DNA of 64,000 nt from Epiperipatus broadwayi (GCA_028023455.1 JAQFVV010000064.1:556001-620000); one strand, 5' to 3'; shown: positions 22,901-35,133, counted from the stretch's first letter. The notes: generated from the letters alone by a model not told the origin. Numbers and translations are program-made.

Positions 22901-24416
22901 TTTAAATCTTCCTGGTGCATGAAGTATAATTATACCAAGTTTAAACATTATAATAATTATTAACTAAATTTACCAATAAAGCTGGCTGCAAAATAAAGAT
23001 GATTCTTCTTAAAGATTAAATTCAGACATTGTGTCTAGATAATTTTAAAATTACTCTAACATAACTTAAGCTAAAAAAATTAATGTTTAAATAAAATTAT
23101 ACTTTAAAGTGACAAGTAAAGTTTTAAAAAAATGATTTCAGGAATAAAATGTTTAGAGAGAGAATAAAGAGAAAAATGACTGCAAGTATCAATTTCACCT
23201 ACTTATAACCTGGGTCAGGTGACCATTTAAAACATTAATTATTGACATTTAAATCTATGCTCTCTTTTCCTTTGTTGGTTTGAATCCATGTTCTACTGAA
23301 ATTAAGGAAAATTGCTTACCAAAAATTTAATTCATATTTAGTTTTAAAATAAATTACTTTCCTTGTCTAGACAATAAAAAAATTAAAAATAGTTTTTGTT
23401 GACATAATTACTTACAAATTTCAACATTAGAACAAAATGAAATATATTACATAATTGGCATTGAAACAATAAATATTATTTATAATATTTAATATTCATT
23501 TATTATTTATTTTAGCCTATAAAAAGATTTCCCAGAAGATATTTTATGTTGTCTTTGAAAATTATACAGTACTTTAAATTAAATAAATATTAAAATTAAA
23601 TACTACATTTATTCATGCATTCAGGCATTCATTTCTTGACTATTTAAAAAGTATATCCTTAATTATTATTGACTTTATCAAACTGCTTATAATTAAATAA
23701 ATTTAAAACACTTAATTATAATATTTTATGTCAAAATTAAAATTGGATTAAGGCATTATAAATTCAGTTTATCTAAATGCTAATTTAATATAGGATTTGA
23801 ACTTGATTTTAAGTTTAAGATTAAAATTAGCTTTTCTAAAATATTCTAACAGTTAAATTATGACTAAATCAACACTATTAAATGTTAAAATACATTTCCT
23901 ATCATTTTAATTTATCAGTTTATTAAAAATTTAAATATTTTGGGTATGACTAGTACCTATTCAAGACTTAAATATTATAATCTAAACTGTCAAAATTATT
24001 TTACATATATAGAATTTGCAAGTATACTGATATGGTAACTTTTTATATAAAAAAATCATTGCATTATGAGGCATTAACAAAATCTATTTACTATAAAATT
24101 TAAATTAGATAATTTTTTAGATGTTTTGACATAAGACATAGTCTGGCATTTACTTTCAGGGGAAACCTAAAGATCACAATACATACACAGTTATTGTTGT
24201 TATATAAATATTTTGTATTATATCTATGATTTATTTAAATGTATGGAAAAACAGCATAATGAATAAACTTCTTTTTACTTTTGATGAAAAAGATTATATT
24301 ACACGTATACTATAATTTTGAAAAATGGCACTCATTTAGTCTGTTTTGCATATAGACATGCAAAATGTTAACATTATTTACCAGATGTTAATGACATCAT
24401 CACTTTCAATATGTAC
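19942..24416. other. AT-rich stretch without a recognised feature
   Basis: No convincing gene, exon, tandem array or element was found. Short ORFs, such as the one over 22655-22948, have compositions typical of random AT-rich DNA. Confidence 0.55.
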
Positions 24417-25140
24417 ATCATTAATCATCTTATCCAATCATTATTGATTCACTATAAGTTGAAGGTTTTTCCAAGATTAATCCAATTTCAAAAAGTATAA
24501 TATATTTTTTTCACAACAGACCAGCAAATTTCATAATTTTATCCATTCAACTCACAAGACTGATTTTGGTCTAGATCTTTTACAATTTCTTGGGATTAAA
24601 TTTAAAATTTCAATTGTACATCTATTATCTTTTTCTCAAATAATATGTCTAATGCAATAAATTTCAATATATTAATTCTTTCCACGATGTCCATAATACC
24701 TCTTTCTTCTCTAATTCATAAATTCAGTTTTGGATTTCTTCTTTTTTTATTCTAACATAGTCTCTCCATACTCCATTGAGTAATCCAAAGTCTTTATATT
24801 TTTTTTCTATTAAGAGTCCAAATATCAGATCCAAAAATGAGAATTCATAAAACACATACTCCTTTTCAAATACTTAAGCATATTTTTTTAAAATATTTAT
24901 TTCTATCAAAAGTACTCTTCGAATATTATCTTTAAATTTGTCTCATATATATCTAGCTGTATTAATATTCTGAGCATTGCACTATAGATGATAAATTTTT
25001 TGTTTATAATTATCAATCTTTACTTCTTCTTCCGATAAAATCCATTTAACATTAGTCTAGTAATTTTAGTATTTTCTTTAGATGCATTATTTATTTAAAC
25101 TCTGAAGCATTATTTGTGCAAACAACAGCATCAACTGTAA
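24417..25140 (-). pseudogene. Decayed RTE-type LINE copy
   Basis: Read on the minus strand across several frames, it preserves recognisable pieces in RTE order. Near 25120 there is a DAVV.TNNASEF region just after the RT active site. Near 24810 there is FGSDIWTLNRKK. Near 24770 there is a QWSMER-type stretch. Near 24560-24620 there is DNRCTIEILNLIPRNCKR, matching DNRWTIEILNWIPRDCKR of the copy at 7541-8308. Near 24490 there is WIKL/SWKNL, followed by a degenerate ATG-rich tail. Many stops and shifts are present. It is old and non-functional. Confidence 0.75.
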
Positions 25141-25664
25141 CATATGGATGTCATTTTCATTTTAATTAATAAAATACTTTTAGGAAATTGCGGTAAAATG
25201 TTGGGAAGATATTGAATCACTATGAAATTCCTTATCTATGTTAATATTTTTCTTATCAGTGTGCAATATATCTCTTGCTCTTACATATATATATATATAG
25301 TCTGGAACAGTGGTCAGCAATCTTTAAATATTGTGGACTATTTACAAAATAAAAGTACCAATGGATTAACATTGAGTATGATATACATTTCTATTTATAA
25401 TTTTAATTTGAACTTATATTTTGATTAATATTTTTTCAGCATTTGACAACTCAACCTTATATCAACTGAATACTTTAATCACTATAGAAATGCTTCTGGA
25501 ATCAAATAAATTGTCATAATATCCAATTCTATAGCATGATGATAATTCATAATCATTAATTCTTTCCTATAATTTCTATTAATATTTCAATCAATTCCCT
25601 GAACTAAAATCAGTTGTAAATCCAGCTTTTTATTGATTGATTATGTTATAGTTAAGAATATGTG

Positions 25665-25665
<1 letters not shown>

Positions 25666-25713
<48 letters not shown>
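25666..25713. repeat. (TA)n microsatellite
   Basis: About 48 bp of pure TA. Immediately to the right, AATGTCTGTATTTTTAAA resembles the terminal sequence of the Penelope-like element pseudo-LTR at 62990-63010, so a tiny Penelope-end fragment may adjoin it. Confidence 0.9.
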
Positions 25714-25714
<1 letters not shown>

Positions 25715-25754
25715 CCATTAAATGTCTGTATTTTTAAATCATATAATAATATTT

Positions 25755-25838
25755 CAAAGAAATGTATTTAACACAGTATTCAAATTTTAAACAATATATC
25801 CTTTAAAATTTGAATACTGTCTTAAATACATTTGTTTG
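25755..25838. repeat. Inverted repeat, 37-bp arms, 10-base loop
   Basis: Arms at 25755-25791 and 25802-25838 pair with two mismatches. The core is CAGTATTCAAATTTTAAA. It lies between two (TA)n tracts. Confidence 0.85.

Positions 25839-25842
<4 letters not shown>

Positions 25843-25888
<46 letters not shown>
25843..25888. repeat. Compound (TA)n(GT)n microsatellite
   Basis: A pure TA run passes directly into a pure GT run. Confidence 0.95.
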
Positions 25889-25947
25889 TAAATGTAAAAT
25901 ACAATACCCATTATAAAATATTATATATACAAATAAAAAAAATAACA

Positions 25948-26099
25948 GTAAATACAATATTATAGTTTAAATTCTTTTGTAGCACTTTCGATTATGTGGT
26001 AATCCTCTTCAGCTTTAACTGAATTCAGTTAAAGCTGATGATGATTACCATGTAATCGAAATCGCTACAAAAGAATTTAAACTATAATATTGTATTTAC
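25948..26099. repeat. 152-bp near-perfect palindrome
   Basis: Arms at 25948-26023 and 26024-26099 are symmetric about GAATTC at 26021-26026, with essentially no loop. The central 26 bases are perfectly self-complementary (AGCTTTAACTGAA...) and the outer ~36 bases pair exactly. The mismatches are confined to the middle of the arms. It is likely a foldback or MITE remnant. Confidence 0.92.
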
Positions 26100-27645
26100 C
26101 ATTAAAATTATATATATATAAGTATTAAATAAAATAAAAGATATATTAAGTTGAAAATTTTAAGATGAATAATTATAAGATGTATGAATATTTTTATAAA
26201 TGTAATTAAATTATTAATCTGTATATAGATAGATTAATTGTATTTTTACAAATAATTATAGTAAAATATTTTATTTCTGTGGTCATATATATTTCAGTAT
26301 TTTGTAGCTTAGAAATATACAGGAAATTTGAAAATGTAAGAAATAAAATTATTTTAAAAATTGTAATTTTGCCTTACATAAAATAGAAAATTAGTGGTGT
26401 TATTAATTATAATTATATATGTTCGTAATCAGTGCTGAGAATAAATGAGGAAAAGTAATAATAAAACATTAATGCTAGAATTGAAAAACAAATAAAAGAT
26501 TAAAGTTTTGTTGATAAAATTTCGCCATGGTCACAGAAATAAAAGAGGACATATGCTGGTAAAATTTATAATATATATATATGAATTCTGTTTTTTTAAT
26601 TGAGAAAATTGCAAGTAAAAGGGACATGAATGCATCCAATGGAAGGTGTAGAAGAATTGAATTATGTATTGGCTAACAAAAAATAAATATTACAAAATTG
26701 TAATGTTATTGATACATTCAACCAGAAAACGTTCATCAAATAGTGAAAAGTAAGATATATATATATTAATTCAAAACAGAAGCAATCAAAAACTATTAAT
26801 AAAATAGTGTTAATATTTAAAAATTCCAACGTTCAGAAATTCTCAGTAAATTTAAATTAAAACTTGCAAATGGTTTGAAAAATGATTCACTTTGAAGGCA
26901 GTTGAAACTTAACTGACATCAATAAAAAGATAAATGATAGTTTACTTAGAACTTCAACAAAGACAACTAATGAGAAAAAAAGCAAATATTCTATACTGAG
27001 ACAATAAAATTTAAGAAGAAAATAAGAATGGAAAGATTTAAATATTCTCCATTAAGAGAACGAATATTTGGAGTTTTGTAAATTAGTACAAAATGTGTTA
27101 ATAATTATACATGAAAATATAATGTAGAATAGCAAGGAAAAATTTACAACATAGTTTAAAAAGTATAAAGCAACATCTTGATATTGGAAGAATATTATTT
27201 CAGCAACAAAAAGATAATATATTCTTTAAATTAGAAGTTGAATGATATGGAAAACTCTGTAAAAAATTTATCATAATAAAAAACAATAAAATAAAATATA
27301 CAGTATCATTTTAAATGAAAAAACAGACATTGTAAAAGAAAAATATCAATGAACAGACGGAATTGGTTTCAATATCTTAAAAAAAGTAAGTAAAAATGCA
27401 ATAAATTATGAAATGATAATAACGATGTACCAGAATATTGAACCTATTTGTTTTTCATTAGTTTCAACCTTGGCATGTGGCTAAAAAGCGTCTTTTGCAT
27501 AAGAGAAATTTTAGAAACCCCCCCCCCCATTTTATGAAATAAAATTTGTGAATTAAGTTGTTTTTTTCCTCCAGCGCTTTTCGCAAGAAAACTTGAAAAT
27601 ATAGCTTTAGTCACTTAATGTGTTTGGTAAATATTAAATAACAAA
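26100..27645. other. AT-rich stretch without a recognised feature
   Basis: Only short TA runs and a C-run near 27519-27530 stand out. No exon or element is supported. Confidence 0.55.
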
Positions 27646-28707
27646 TATAAATATGTTAATTATATATCAACCAGTGAAGCTTCCTTTAAATTAAAAATCC
27701 TTTATAGCTAAGCGCTTTCAGGGAAATATTTAAACCCCATAATTATAGCTATTTAATTGATGATATATTGTAAATAACCCTTTTTAATCGCGAGTAAAAT
27801 GTTCACATACCATATTGAAGTATGCAAATCACTAAATATTCCATGCTTTGGAGAAAGTAAAGCAAGTCTCTCTTTTGTTAATGGCATTGTTATTATTGGA
27901 TATTAAATAGGTTTCGTTCACTTCTTTTTAATATTAGCTCTCTTTGAACAAAGAATATTAGCTTCTGAAGGTTCAAAACATGAGGGGTTGCAACTTGGTT
28001 CTCCCAGAATATTGACCTAGTTCCATCTTCATTTTTGGTTTTATTATACAAATACATGTGTTGATATATCCTAATGGCAGCAATGTATATAGCTTTATAC
28101 CCTATTTGAGGGAATGTTATTCCATAAACAATCTGGGAAGTGGATTTCACAATTAATATGGTCCTTAGAATTATTAATTGCCCTATTAGTATTAAGAGGC
28201 ATCTGTATACTTATTCAAAAGTCCTTGGAGAGGCTCTTTATTATTTTTGGTGCAATATTTTTTATAATATGGATAGTTAAATACTTTCTATCATCCTTGA
28301 TCTTATATTTCTATAAAAAATCCAAAAATAAAGATGAAACTATGTCATTATTCTGGTAGCACTATGTTGCAACCACTCACGTTTTGAACCTGCTGAAACC
28401 AGCATTATTTGTTCAGAGAAAAATGATGTTAAAAGAAAAGTGAAGGAAGCCTATTTAATATCCAATAATAACACCATTAACAAAAGAGAAGCTTGCTTTA
28501 CTCTCTCGGCATGAAATATTTAATGATTTGCCTATTTGAATATGTTATGTCAATGTTTACAAGTGATTAAAAAGCCTTAGTTACAATGAATCATCAATTA
28601 AATAGCTATGATTATGGGGTTTAAATATTTCCCTGAAAGCACTTAGCTATAAAAGATTTTTAATTTAAAGGAAGCTTCATTGGTTGATATGTAATTAATA
28701 TATTTAT
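27646..28707. mobile_element. Foldback element, ~400-bp inverted arms around a ~250-bp spacer
   Basis: The left arm (about 27646-28055) and right arm (about 28306-28707) are inverted copies with moderate divergence. Shared blocks include ATATCAACCAGTGAAGCTTC, TAGCTAAGCGCTTTCAGGG, CTCTTTTGTTAATGG, TTATTATTGGATATTAAATA and GAGGGGTTGCAAC. The spacer (28056-28305) matches nothing I recognise. The core TAAGCGCTTTCAGGG with a following CATAATTATAG recurs in the foldback at 52569-53034, so the two belong to one family. No transposase is encoded. Confidence 0.8.
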
Positions 28708-28711
28708 AAAA

Positions 28712-28907
28712 TATAGGATATTTGAGCACAGACCTTCGCATGACCCACCATTCTCTACACTATCTCATAACACTGATACACTTGAACACATATATGTTGA
28801 AAAGACTAACAATCACCAATATATGCATTTCATGCCAAACCAGCAATCGTCAGTTGGTCCAGACCACCATCTTCACACAAATATGCTATAAGTCCTCAGA
28901 TATACAT
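28712..28907 (-). repeat. Inverted partner of the MITE at 29151-29402
   Basis: This ~195-bp stretch is the reverse complement of about 29195-29360 with roughly 90% agreement by eye. Shared blocks are GACCCACCA, CATAACACTGATACACTTGA and CAGTTGGTCCAGACCACCAT. It lacks the clean outer TIRs. The ~240 bp between the partners is GC-richer than its surroundings and carries a 67-codon ORF of unknown meaning (28933-29136). Confidence 0.75.
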
Positions 28908-29150
28908 TAAGGTAGCCAATCCTCATACTTTAATGGACAGGCTTCAATCTGCTTCACACTCCAACTCTTCAACCATCCATCCAATTGAAAATCCGATAAT
29001 GGAATGCTTAAAGGCCACCTATGCTGATATTCTTGTCACATCCATGTCGACCCAAAGTCAATCTGACTCTTCATACACAGGACCTAATCCATTTAATACA
29101 AGGGATGGGCAGACATCTCTACTATGTAATAACTGAAATACACAGGTTTA

Positions 29151-29402
29151 TTATATACCTGGGTTTATATGTGTAATATATAGGGTATATGAGTACTTGT
29201 AGCATATATGTGTGGAGATGGTGGTCTGGACCAACTGATGATTGTTGGTTTGGCATGAAATGCGTATATTAGTGATTGTTAATCTTTTCAACATATGTGT
29301 TCAAGTGTATCAGTGTTATGAGATAGTGTGTAGAGTGGTGGGTCATGTGAAGGTCTGTGCTCATATACCCTATATATTACATATATAAACCCAGGTATAT
29401 AA
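29151..29402. mobile_element. MITE with 43-bp TIRs and TA target duplication
   Basis: TIRs at 29151-29193 and 29360-29402 (outer end TTATATACCTGGGTTTATAT) match with one mismatch. TA flanks both sides (29149-29150, 29403-29404). At 252 bp with no coding capacity and a TA duplication, it fits a Tc1/mariner-type MITE. A related, interrupted copy surrounds the nested insertions at 55580-55900. Confidence 0.88.
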
Positions 29403-29699
29403 TAAGCATGTATGATTCAGTTATTAATATATTTATTATTTAATAAATTAACGGTGAAGGAAATAAATTATTATTTCTATAAAATAAACACGGAGAATAA
29501 AATACCTGCTAAAATAAAACATATTAAAAGGTATTTTTCTATTCTATCGTGTCAGCCATTTGATGGTATTGATGCAACCAAAAACACATGCATATTACAA
29601 TTCTGGGCCTGCGATTCTTTATAAATATCGGCTTTACTATTGTAATAGAAAAATATAGTAACTAATAGTAAATAATCTTAATATTTAAATAAAATTTAA

Positions 29700-30200
29700 A
29701 AATTCACACTAAATAATAATAATTTATGATTTTTTTGATAGTAATTAATCATAAAATTGGTTGTTTTTGTTTGTGTGTGTGTGTTCAAAGTTATGGTATT
29801 TTTTAATCGAAAATAATACACAATTATATATTTTTCAATTTACACAAAATGTATAAATTCACACTAAATTTAAAAATGATACCCAACTAATTTCCTTTTT
29901 TTTTAACATTAATTAATCAGAAAGTGGGTTGTTTTTGTTATTGTGTATATATAAAAAGTAACATTATTTAAATACTAAATTTAAAAATGAAACCAAACTA
30001 ATTTGCTTTTTTAGTAATTAATCAGAACTGGGTTGTTTTTGTTAGTGTGGATCTATTAAAAGTAACGTTAAATTTAAATACTAAATTTAAAAATATTACC
30101 CAACTAATTTGCTTTTTTTTTGACAGTAATTAATATTCAGAAACTGGGTTGTTTTAGTTTGTGTGTATATCTAAAAAGTAACGTCATATTTAATAGAAAA
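29700..30200. repeat. Minisatellite, ~105-bp unit, about four copies
   Basis: Unit landmarks are CTAAATTTAAAAAT, CCAACTAATTTGC, AGTAATTAATCAGAA, CTGGGTTGTTTTTGTT and AAAAAGTAACGT. ACTAAATTTAAA starts occur near 29868, 29973 and 30079, spaced 105-106 bp apart. The first unit is longer and more diverged. Confidence 0.85.
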
Positions 30201-30611
30201 TAATAGGTTATTATACATTTTTTGTAGTTTTTTAAAGACAACTAATGCGAAAAAAAAATTGCTCTTTGTATTAAATAGAAAAACATTTGGATAAAATATA
30301 TGTTTAAATCAATAAAGAAATTAATAGTTAATATACAATAAAAAACTCACCTAGATATTCTTCTTTCTTGGTGAAGCTCGACAAACACTCCCAACAACAT
30401 TTTCCATGGTGATAGACTTTTAAAAACACCTATGTGTGAACGCAAAACCATCAATAACAAAAGAAACACTAGAACTGTTTATTGAACTCTGAGAAAATAA
30501 ACAACAGACAAAAACATAACAGCCATAAGCTACTTTTTCATTAGTTGCATCTCACACAAGATTGCATGGAAAACATCTTCACTTTTGTGAAGATGTCACC
30601 ACAGAAACTTG

Positions 30612-31385
30612 CACAAGAAATTGTCCATGCATCATCTCTGTGTTTCACACAGGTTTCTGTTATGTGACTTCAGACAGCATGCCTGTATTAGAGTCCACAA
30701 AGTTGTAGTGGTGGTTCATGCTCAAATGTTTAAATACTGCAGCCTCCAGATCAGATGTTTTGTAACCCTTCCAGCAGTCGAGCAAATGGTATATCTCAGC
30801 ATGACCTCGCCTTGTATGGCCTGCAGTGAGGAGGAGACAGATCATGATGGAACTGCTATGACAAAGCATTCACTAATCTCTCAGTACAACCCTCCAAAAA
30901 CCCATGGCTGAGAAAGCATTCTGCCCTGGTGGTTTTTCCAATGACTAAAAAGGGTCTCATCAACCTCAAACATCATTCCTGCACCTCTGATTTGACTATG
31001 TGCTCTCAATGAAAGACATTCATGACACATCTTATGAAGAGTATCTTTCCACCTGACAAAGGCACCTTGACACATCTCAAGATCTTACTGTCAGCTTTTT
31101 GTGGCTCCAATAATGAAGTAACCATAAAGATTTCATGAAGAGCATTTGGAATCCTTAAAGCCAGCTGTCTTTATGAATAGAACACTTTCATTGACAAGAA
31201 TGTGACTTACATATAAAAGTCCACAAATCTTTATGAACCACCATTTTCATTGCCTCACTGCACAAACATATCTTCTGTTTTAGCAGGATATTATTATCTT
31301 GTAAAAATGCCACAGCACTGGCATCAATTGATGGCAATTTCCACAGTTTCAAATACTTGAAGTTTGAAGCAGACATCTTCATTTT
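30612..31385 (-). pseudogene. Decayed Merlin-type (IS1595/ISXO2-like DDE) transposase
   Basis: Read on the minus strand in three successive frames. An N-terminal segment (31382-31188) has AFLQDNNILLKQKICLCSEAM and then a W-x-C-x4-C-like zinc-binding pattern. A middle segment (31075-30881) has QIRGAGMMFEVDETLFSHWK and QPWVFGGLYRE; VDE supplies the first catalytic aspartate. A C-terminal segment (30869-30660) has LLDCWKGYKTSDLE, holding the second catalytic aspartate, and NHHYNFVDSNTG, just before the expected third acidic residue. This order is diagnostic of the IS1595/Merlin DDE family. Stops and shifts break it. I did not find TIRs. It is an old DNA transposon with no active product expected. 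Confidence 0.82.
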
Positions 31386-31737
31386 TGCTGATGAATTCTC
31401 AAGATAATGTTACTTTTCACATGATCAGTGAAATACTGCTGTGCTGCACCCTTAAAAATAATTTTTGAGGGTTACACATTCGTAATGGAACCTTCATGAC
31501 ATTATTTATAAAAATAGAATGTAACAGTAGATTACAGCACTTGAAAAAAAATACCTGTCTAATGAAATTATAAAAAATTACAACTGGCTAAAATACACAC
31601 ACTCTCACATGAAACTATAGGGAAAATAGACATTCTACTATTATGACAAAGTGAATAACACAACCAACTATAGGAACCAATAAAAGCATTTGTCTTCGCT
31701 TTTAGCGTAGAAAAAAAGCCAGAGTGACAGCCATCGG

Positions 31738-31840
31738 GGACTCTTTCTGTGTTTTATCATAGAAAGAAGACACTTGTATTGACTATAGGTTGCTGCCCAA
31801 CTTGCCACAAGGACTCTTTCTGTGTTTTATCATAGAAAAA
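31738..31840. repeat. Direct repeat of a ~30-bp motif, 73 bp apart
   Basis: GGACTCTTTCTGTGTTTTAT followed by CATAGAAA occurs at 31738 and 31811. It lies near the outer side of the Merlin remnant and may be part of that element's subterminal region. Confidence 0.85.
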
Positions 31841-32030
31841 AGTCTCTTAGTTTGGGTGAGATCACTAAAATGGTATATTTCTAGAAATTTACCCAGAAAT
31901 AGCACCATCATGCAGCTGACATGATAGAATAAAAACAATAATTTTTGTAACAATAATTAAATAACATCTTAAAACAAAATTATTTATGTACATAATCTTT
32001 TCATTCAGTGTGCTGAATGTTTTGTATATA

Positions 32031-32275
32031 AGTAACTAGAGAGATGTGAACTTAGGATTTTTCATCCTATATTCATCTTCTACTTCATCTCAAACAAATG
32101 ACACACCTGACCACACATCATGTATGTTGTTTGTTTGTGATGGAATAGAAGATGAATATAGACTGAACAATCCTAAGTTCAAATCTTTCTAGCATCATGT
32201 ATGCTGATAGTTTGACATGTAGTAAAAGATGAGTATAGACTGAAAAATCCTAAATTCAAGTCCCTCTACTTACTT
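32031..32275. repeat. Cluster of three SINE-like (tRNA-derived) fragments, one inverted
   Basis: TAGAAGATGAATATAG followed by AATCCTAAGTTCAAATC occurs twice in plus orientation (about 32145-32195 and 32225-32275). Once, at about 32031-32095, it occurs inverted (AGATGTGAACTTAGGATT...). The AGTTCAAATC core resembles a B box and the fragments resemble those at 10226 and 35490. Confidence 0.6.
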
Positions 32276-32369
32276 AAATATTTATTTAGTAAACTTTAAA
32301 TAGAAATAAAACATTTTTTAATGTCTGAGTATTTTTATTATATTTATAAAAAAAAATACCAACAATACC

Positions 32370-33130
32370 CACAGAACTAATGCACTGCTTCCACCTCTTC
32401 CTGGAACCAGCTCAATAGTATGCAAGTAATTAAATAATATATAAGTTACTAAATGTTATGTATATCCAGAATATGATTCTCTGGAATCCCTCCTGGTTAC
32501 TGCTCAGTAATTCATTAAAACTTAATCCTTGTTTGAACATTCATTAAAAAGCTCTCATGCATAAACCTATTCACATTTTTTATTACCTGTCACATCTGAC
32601 CTTTCCTACAGAAGTGGACTATTTCATATCCCTTGCCTGATTGGCTAGGACTTATTTGCTATCCAATAGGGATGAATTCTTCATTGGGGTTCACGCTATG
32701 AATCTGAGTGTTCCCAGTAAGGTAAGGGATCTGTCAATAAATAATCAGCCTTTTTGGAGGCAAGGCAGAGAACCTTAACTTCTGTCAACCTGAATTAACC
32801 TCTGCCGACAGCAAGGGTTTCTTCATTAGTCACTACTGATACATTTACACAGTGTTCTATGACTGGAAATTGGTATAACTGCTGTTGACATGAGGCAAGC
32901 TGTCTGAGGGCAGCTGGAAGAATCCAAACTAGAGCTGACTCAAGGCAAGCTCTCCAGTAGAACCAGAAGAGGCTTACTTGAACTCACAAGGTAGGCTAAT
33001 CATATAGCTGGAAGTGAGTTCGATCACTCGGTATGACTATCTCATCATTAATTGTATAAACTATATTGATATTATTGATTAACTAACATGTGTGTACTTT
33101 TGTAACTAATAAATTATAGACATTAATTGT
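32370..33130. other. GC-richer island of unknown nature
   Basis: The stretch is less AT-rich than its neighbours. It contains GATTGGCT and CCAATAGG (CCAAT-like boxes, near 32640 and 32665), repeated GGCAAGCT blocks near 32895 and 32955, and TGGAACCAGCT near 32402, an 11-mer also found near 42981 in LTR-like unit B. This resembles the U3/U5 region of an LTR, but I could not find termini or a target duplication. No ORF of note. Confidence 0.35.
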
Positions 33131-34470
33131 TGAGTAGTTTTATCATTACATTTTCTGTTCGTTTAGAACTTAATTTGTAAATGAAGCCAAACACAACATT
33201 ATCAAAATTATTTTCTTTCAGTGATAAAATATTTACATTATTATTTAAATTTTTATGTGGTGTTGTCTACTATTAATAACTATAATATACATATATATAA
33301 TCTGATATTTTAAATTTTCGTATATGATTTATTGATCATATAAATTTAATATTTTATTAGGACCAACCAAAGTCACTTTTAAATAACATGACTAATAAAA
33401 CTGTAACATCCCATTTTGTTTTAAAAATCCTTTCGTTATTTTTATTCACAAAAACTTCTTTACCTTCTTTATTAACCAAAATGCTTTCACTTTTTTTCAT
33501 TCAATAATAAATTTACACTAGTATATTATGTAAATAATATTATTTTTTGTAAAGCGCAGTCGATATTGAAATTAAATTGAGAGAGTGCAAATTTCTCCCG
33601 CGCTTATGACAACCAACAGCCAATCAAATCTTAAGCACTGGGACAGAGAATTTAACAAGAAAAGAGCGGTTCCATATATTTTGTAATTCTTATTAATAAA
33701 TCCTAGAAATTTAGTCAAGATTTATTTAAAGAAAAAAAAAGTTTTATACTTAGATTGTTTTTTCAATACTTTTTAGAAGCAATCAAAACACCTTAAACTT
33801 TATTTTGTTTATTGATGTTATGTTGGATAAGACTTTGTCAATACTGCAATCATTTATTATTACCATAAAATTTATTAAAAATTAAATACTTTGGCATGCA
33901 ATAATATATTTTAATAAATTGTTTTTACTCATTCTGTTTTTTTTTGTTAGATTTGGGCTGTACTATGGATTGTAGATCAATTACGAGTTTTTTGCTAAAG
34001 AACACATCCAAGAAAAAACTATTTAAGATGATACGACATGTAAAAAAATATCATTATTAAAAATATGAAATGATATTTAGTAAAACTTGCAGAAAGATAA
34101 TTTGGCAAAGTAATAACAAGAAAGTGAAAAATAATACCATTATTTTTTTCAGCACAACACAGCATCAAACACAGACCTGATATTTCAGAGGTGAATTCTC
34201 TATCAGTACTCCAAAATGAAGAACACATTTAAAACTTGTACGGAAGATAATTTCATCATATGCAGTAATAATAATAATAATAATAATGGTGGTGATGATA
34301 GTAATAAGTAATTAGAGGTAATATTATAATACTTCATTAAAAATTAATAATAATAATAATGATGATGATGATGATGATGATAGTAATTATAGTAATTATG
34401 AGGCAATATTTTTAAAATAAGCTTAATTTTTAAAAAATTATTAATAATAATATGTTTCTTTTTATATACA
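33131..34470. other. AT-rich stretch with trinucleotide tracts
   Basis: (TAA)n/(GAT)n tracts lie at about 34265-34310 and 34345-34385. The second resembles an RTE 3' tail. A plus-strand stretch at about 34152-34229 follows a pyrimidine tract and CAG and could imitate a terminal exon, but nothing else supports it. Confidence 0.5.
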
Positions 34471-35020
34471 TTACGATATTTAAATAAAAATGGTGAATCT
34501 AAACATTTTCATTTACATATAAATTTTATTAATTATAGTGATGACAGAGCATCAACCTGTATGGTTTTGTACTATTGTAGACTATAAATGAAATATATGT
34601 CAAGGCTGGAGCAGTGGCTGCAGTAAGTGTACATAAAAATATTCCTCATATTTAAATAATATATTTACAATCAGAATGTGTTTCTAGGAATAAAATGATT
34701 TGAAAATTTAAACATTTATATATAAGTTTTGTTAATGTCCATGACAAAATGGCATTGGGCTGTTCGATTTAGTGTAATAAAAAGAGTATATATGTAGTAT
34801 ATTTCAAGCTTGTGTCTAGAAATTACAAGCCACAGTAAATGTCACAAATAAGTGTGAGTAAAGAAATATTCATCTTATATTTAAATAAAAACATTTATAC
34901 TCAGAATGTATTTCTAAAGATGAAATGATTTGAAAATGTAAAAAAATATATATATAAATTTAGTAATTGTCTTGCTGCCCTTGTGATGAAGCACCTTTGT
35001 GCCCTGTATAATATGCACAC
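34471..35020. repeat. Tandem repeat, ~200-230-bp unit, about three diverged copies
   Basis: ATATTTAAATAAAAA..., TTTCTAGGAATAAAATGATT and ATATAAGTTTTGTTAATG-type landmarks recur with offsets near 200 and 230 bp. The best pair is TTTCTAGGAATAAAATGATT at 34681 and TTTCTAAAGATGAAATGATT at 34911. Confidence 0.7.
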
Positions 35021-35133
35021 CTGCATGCACTGAACCTTTTTAGTTTTATACAAATCTTTTACCAATATAATGATAATCAGTCTAAATATCTTTTGATTTA
35101 AAGCATTTCAAAACACAAGTTAATGTTAGCAAA

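Noticed and set aside
34152-34229. Possible plus-strand terminal exon after a pyrimidine tract and CAG
   Set aside because: There is no partner exon, no recognisable protein motif, and it lies on the strand opposite the only gene found here.
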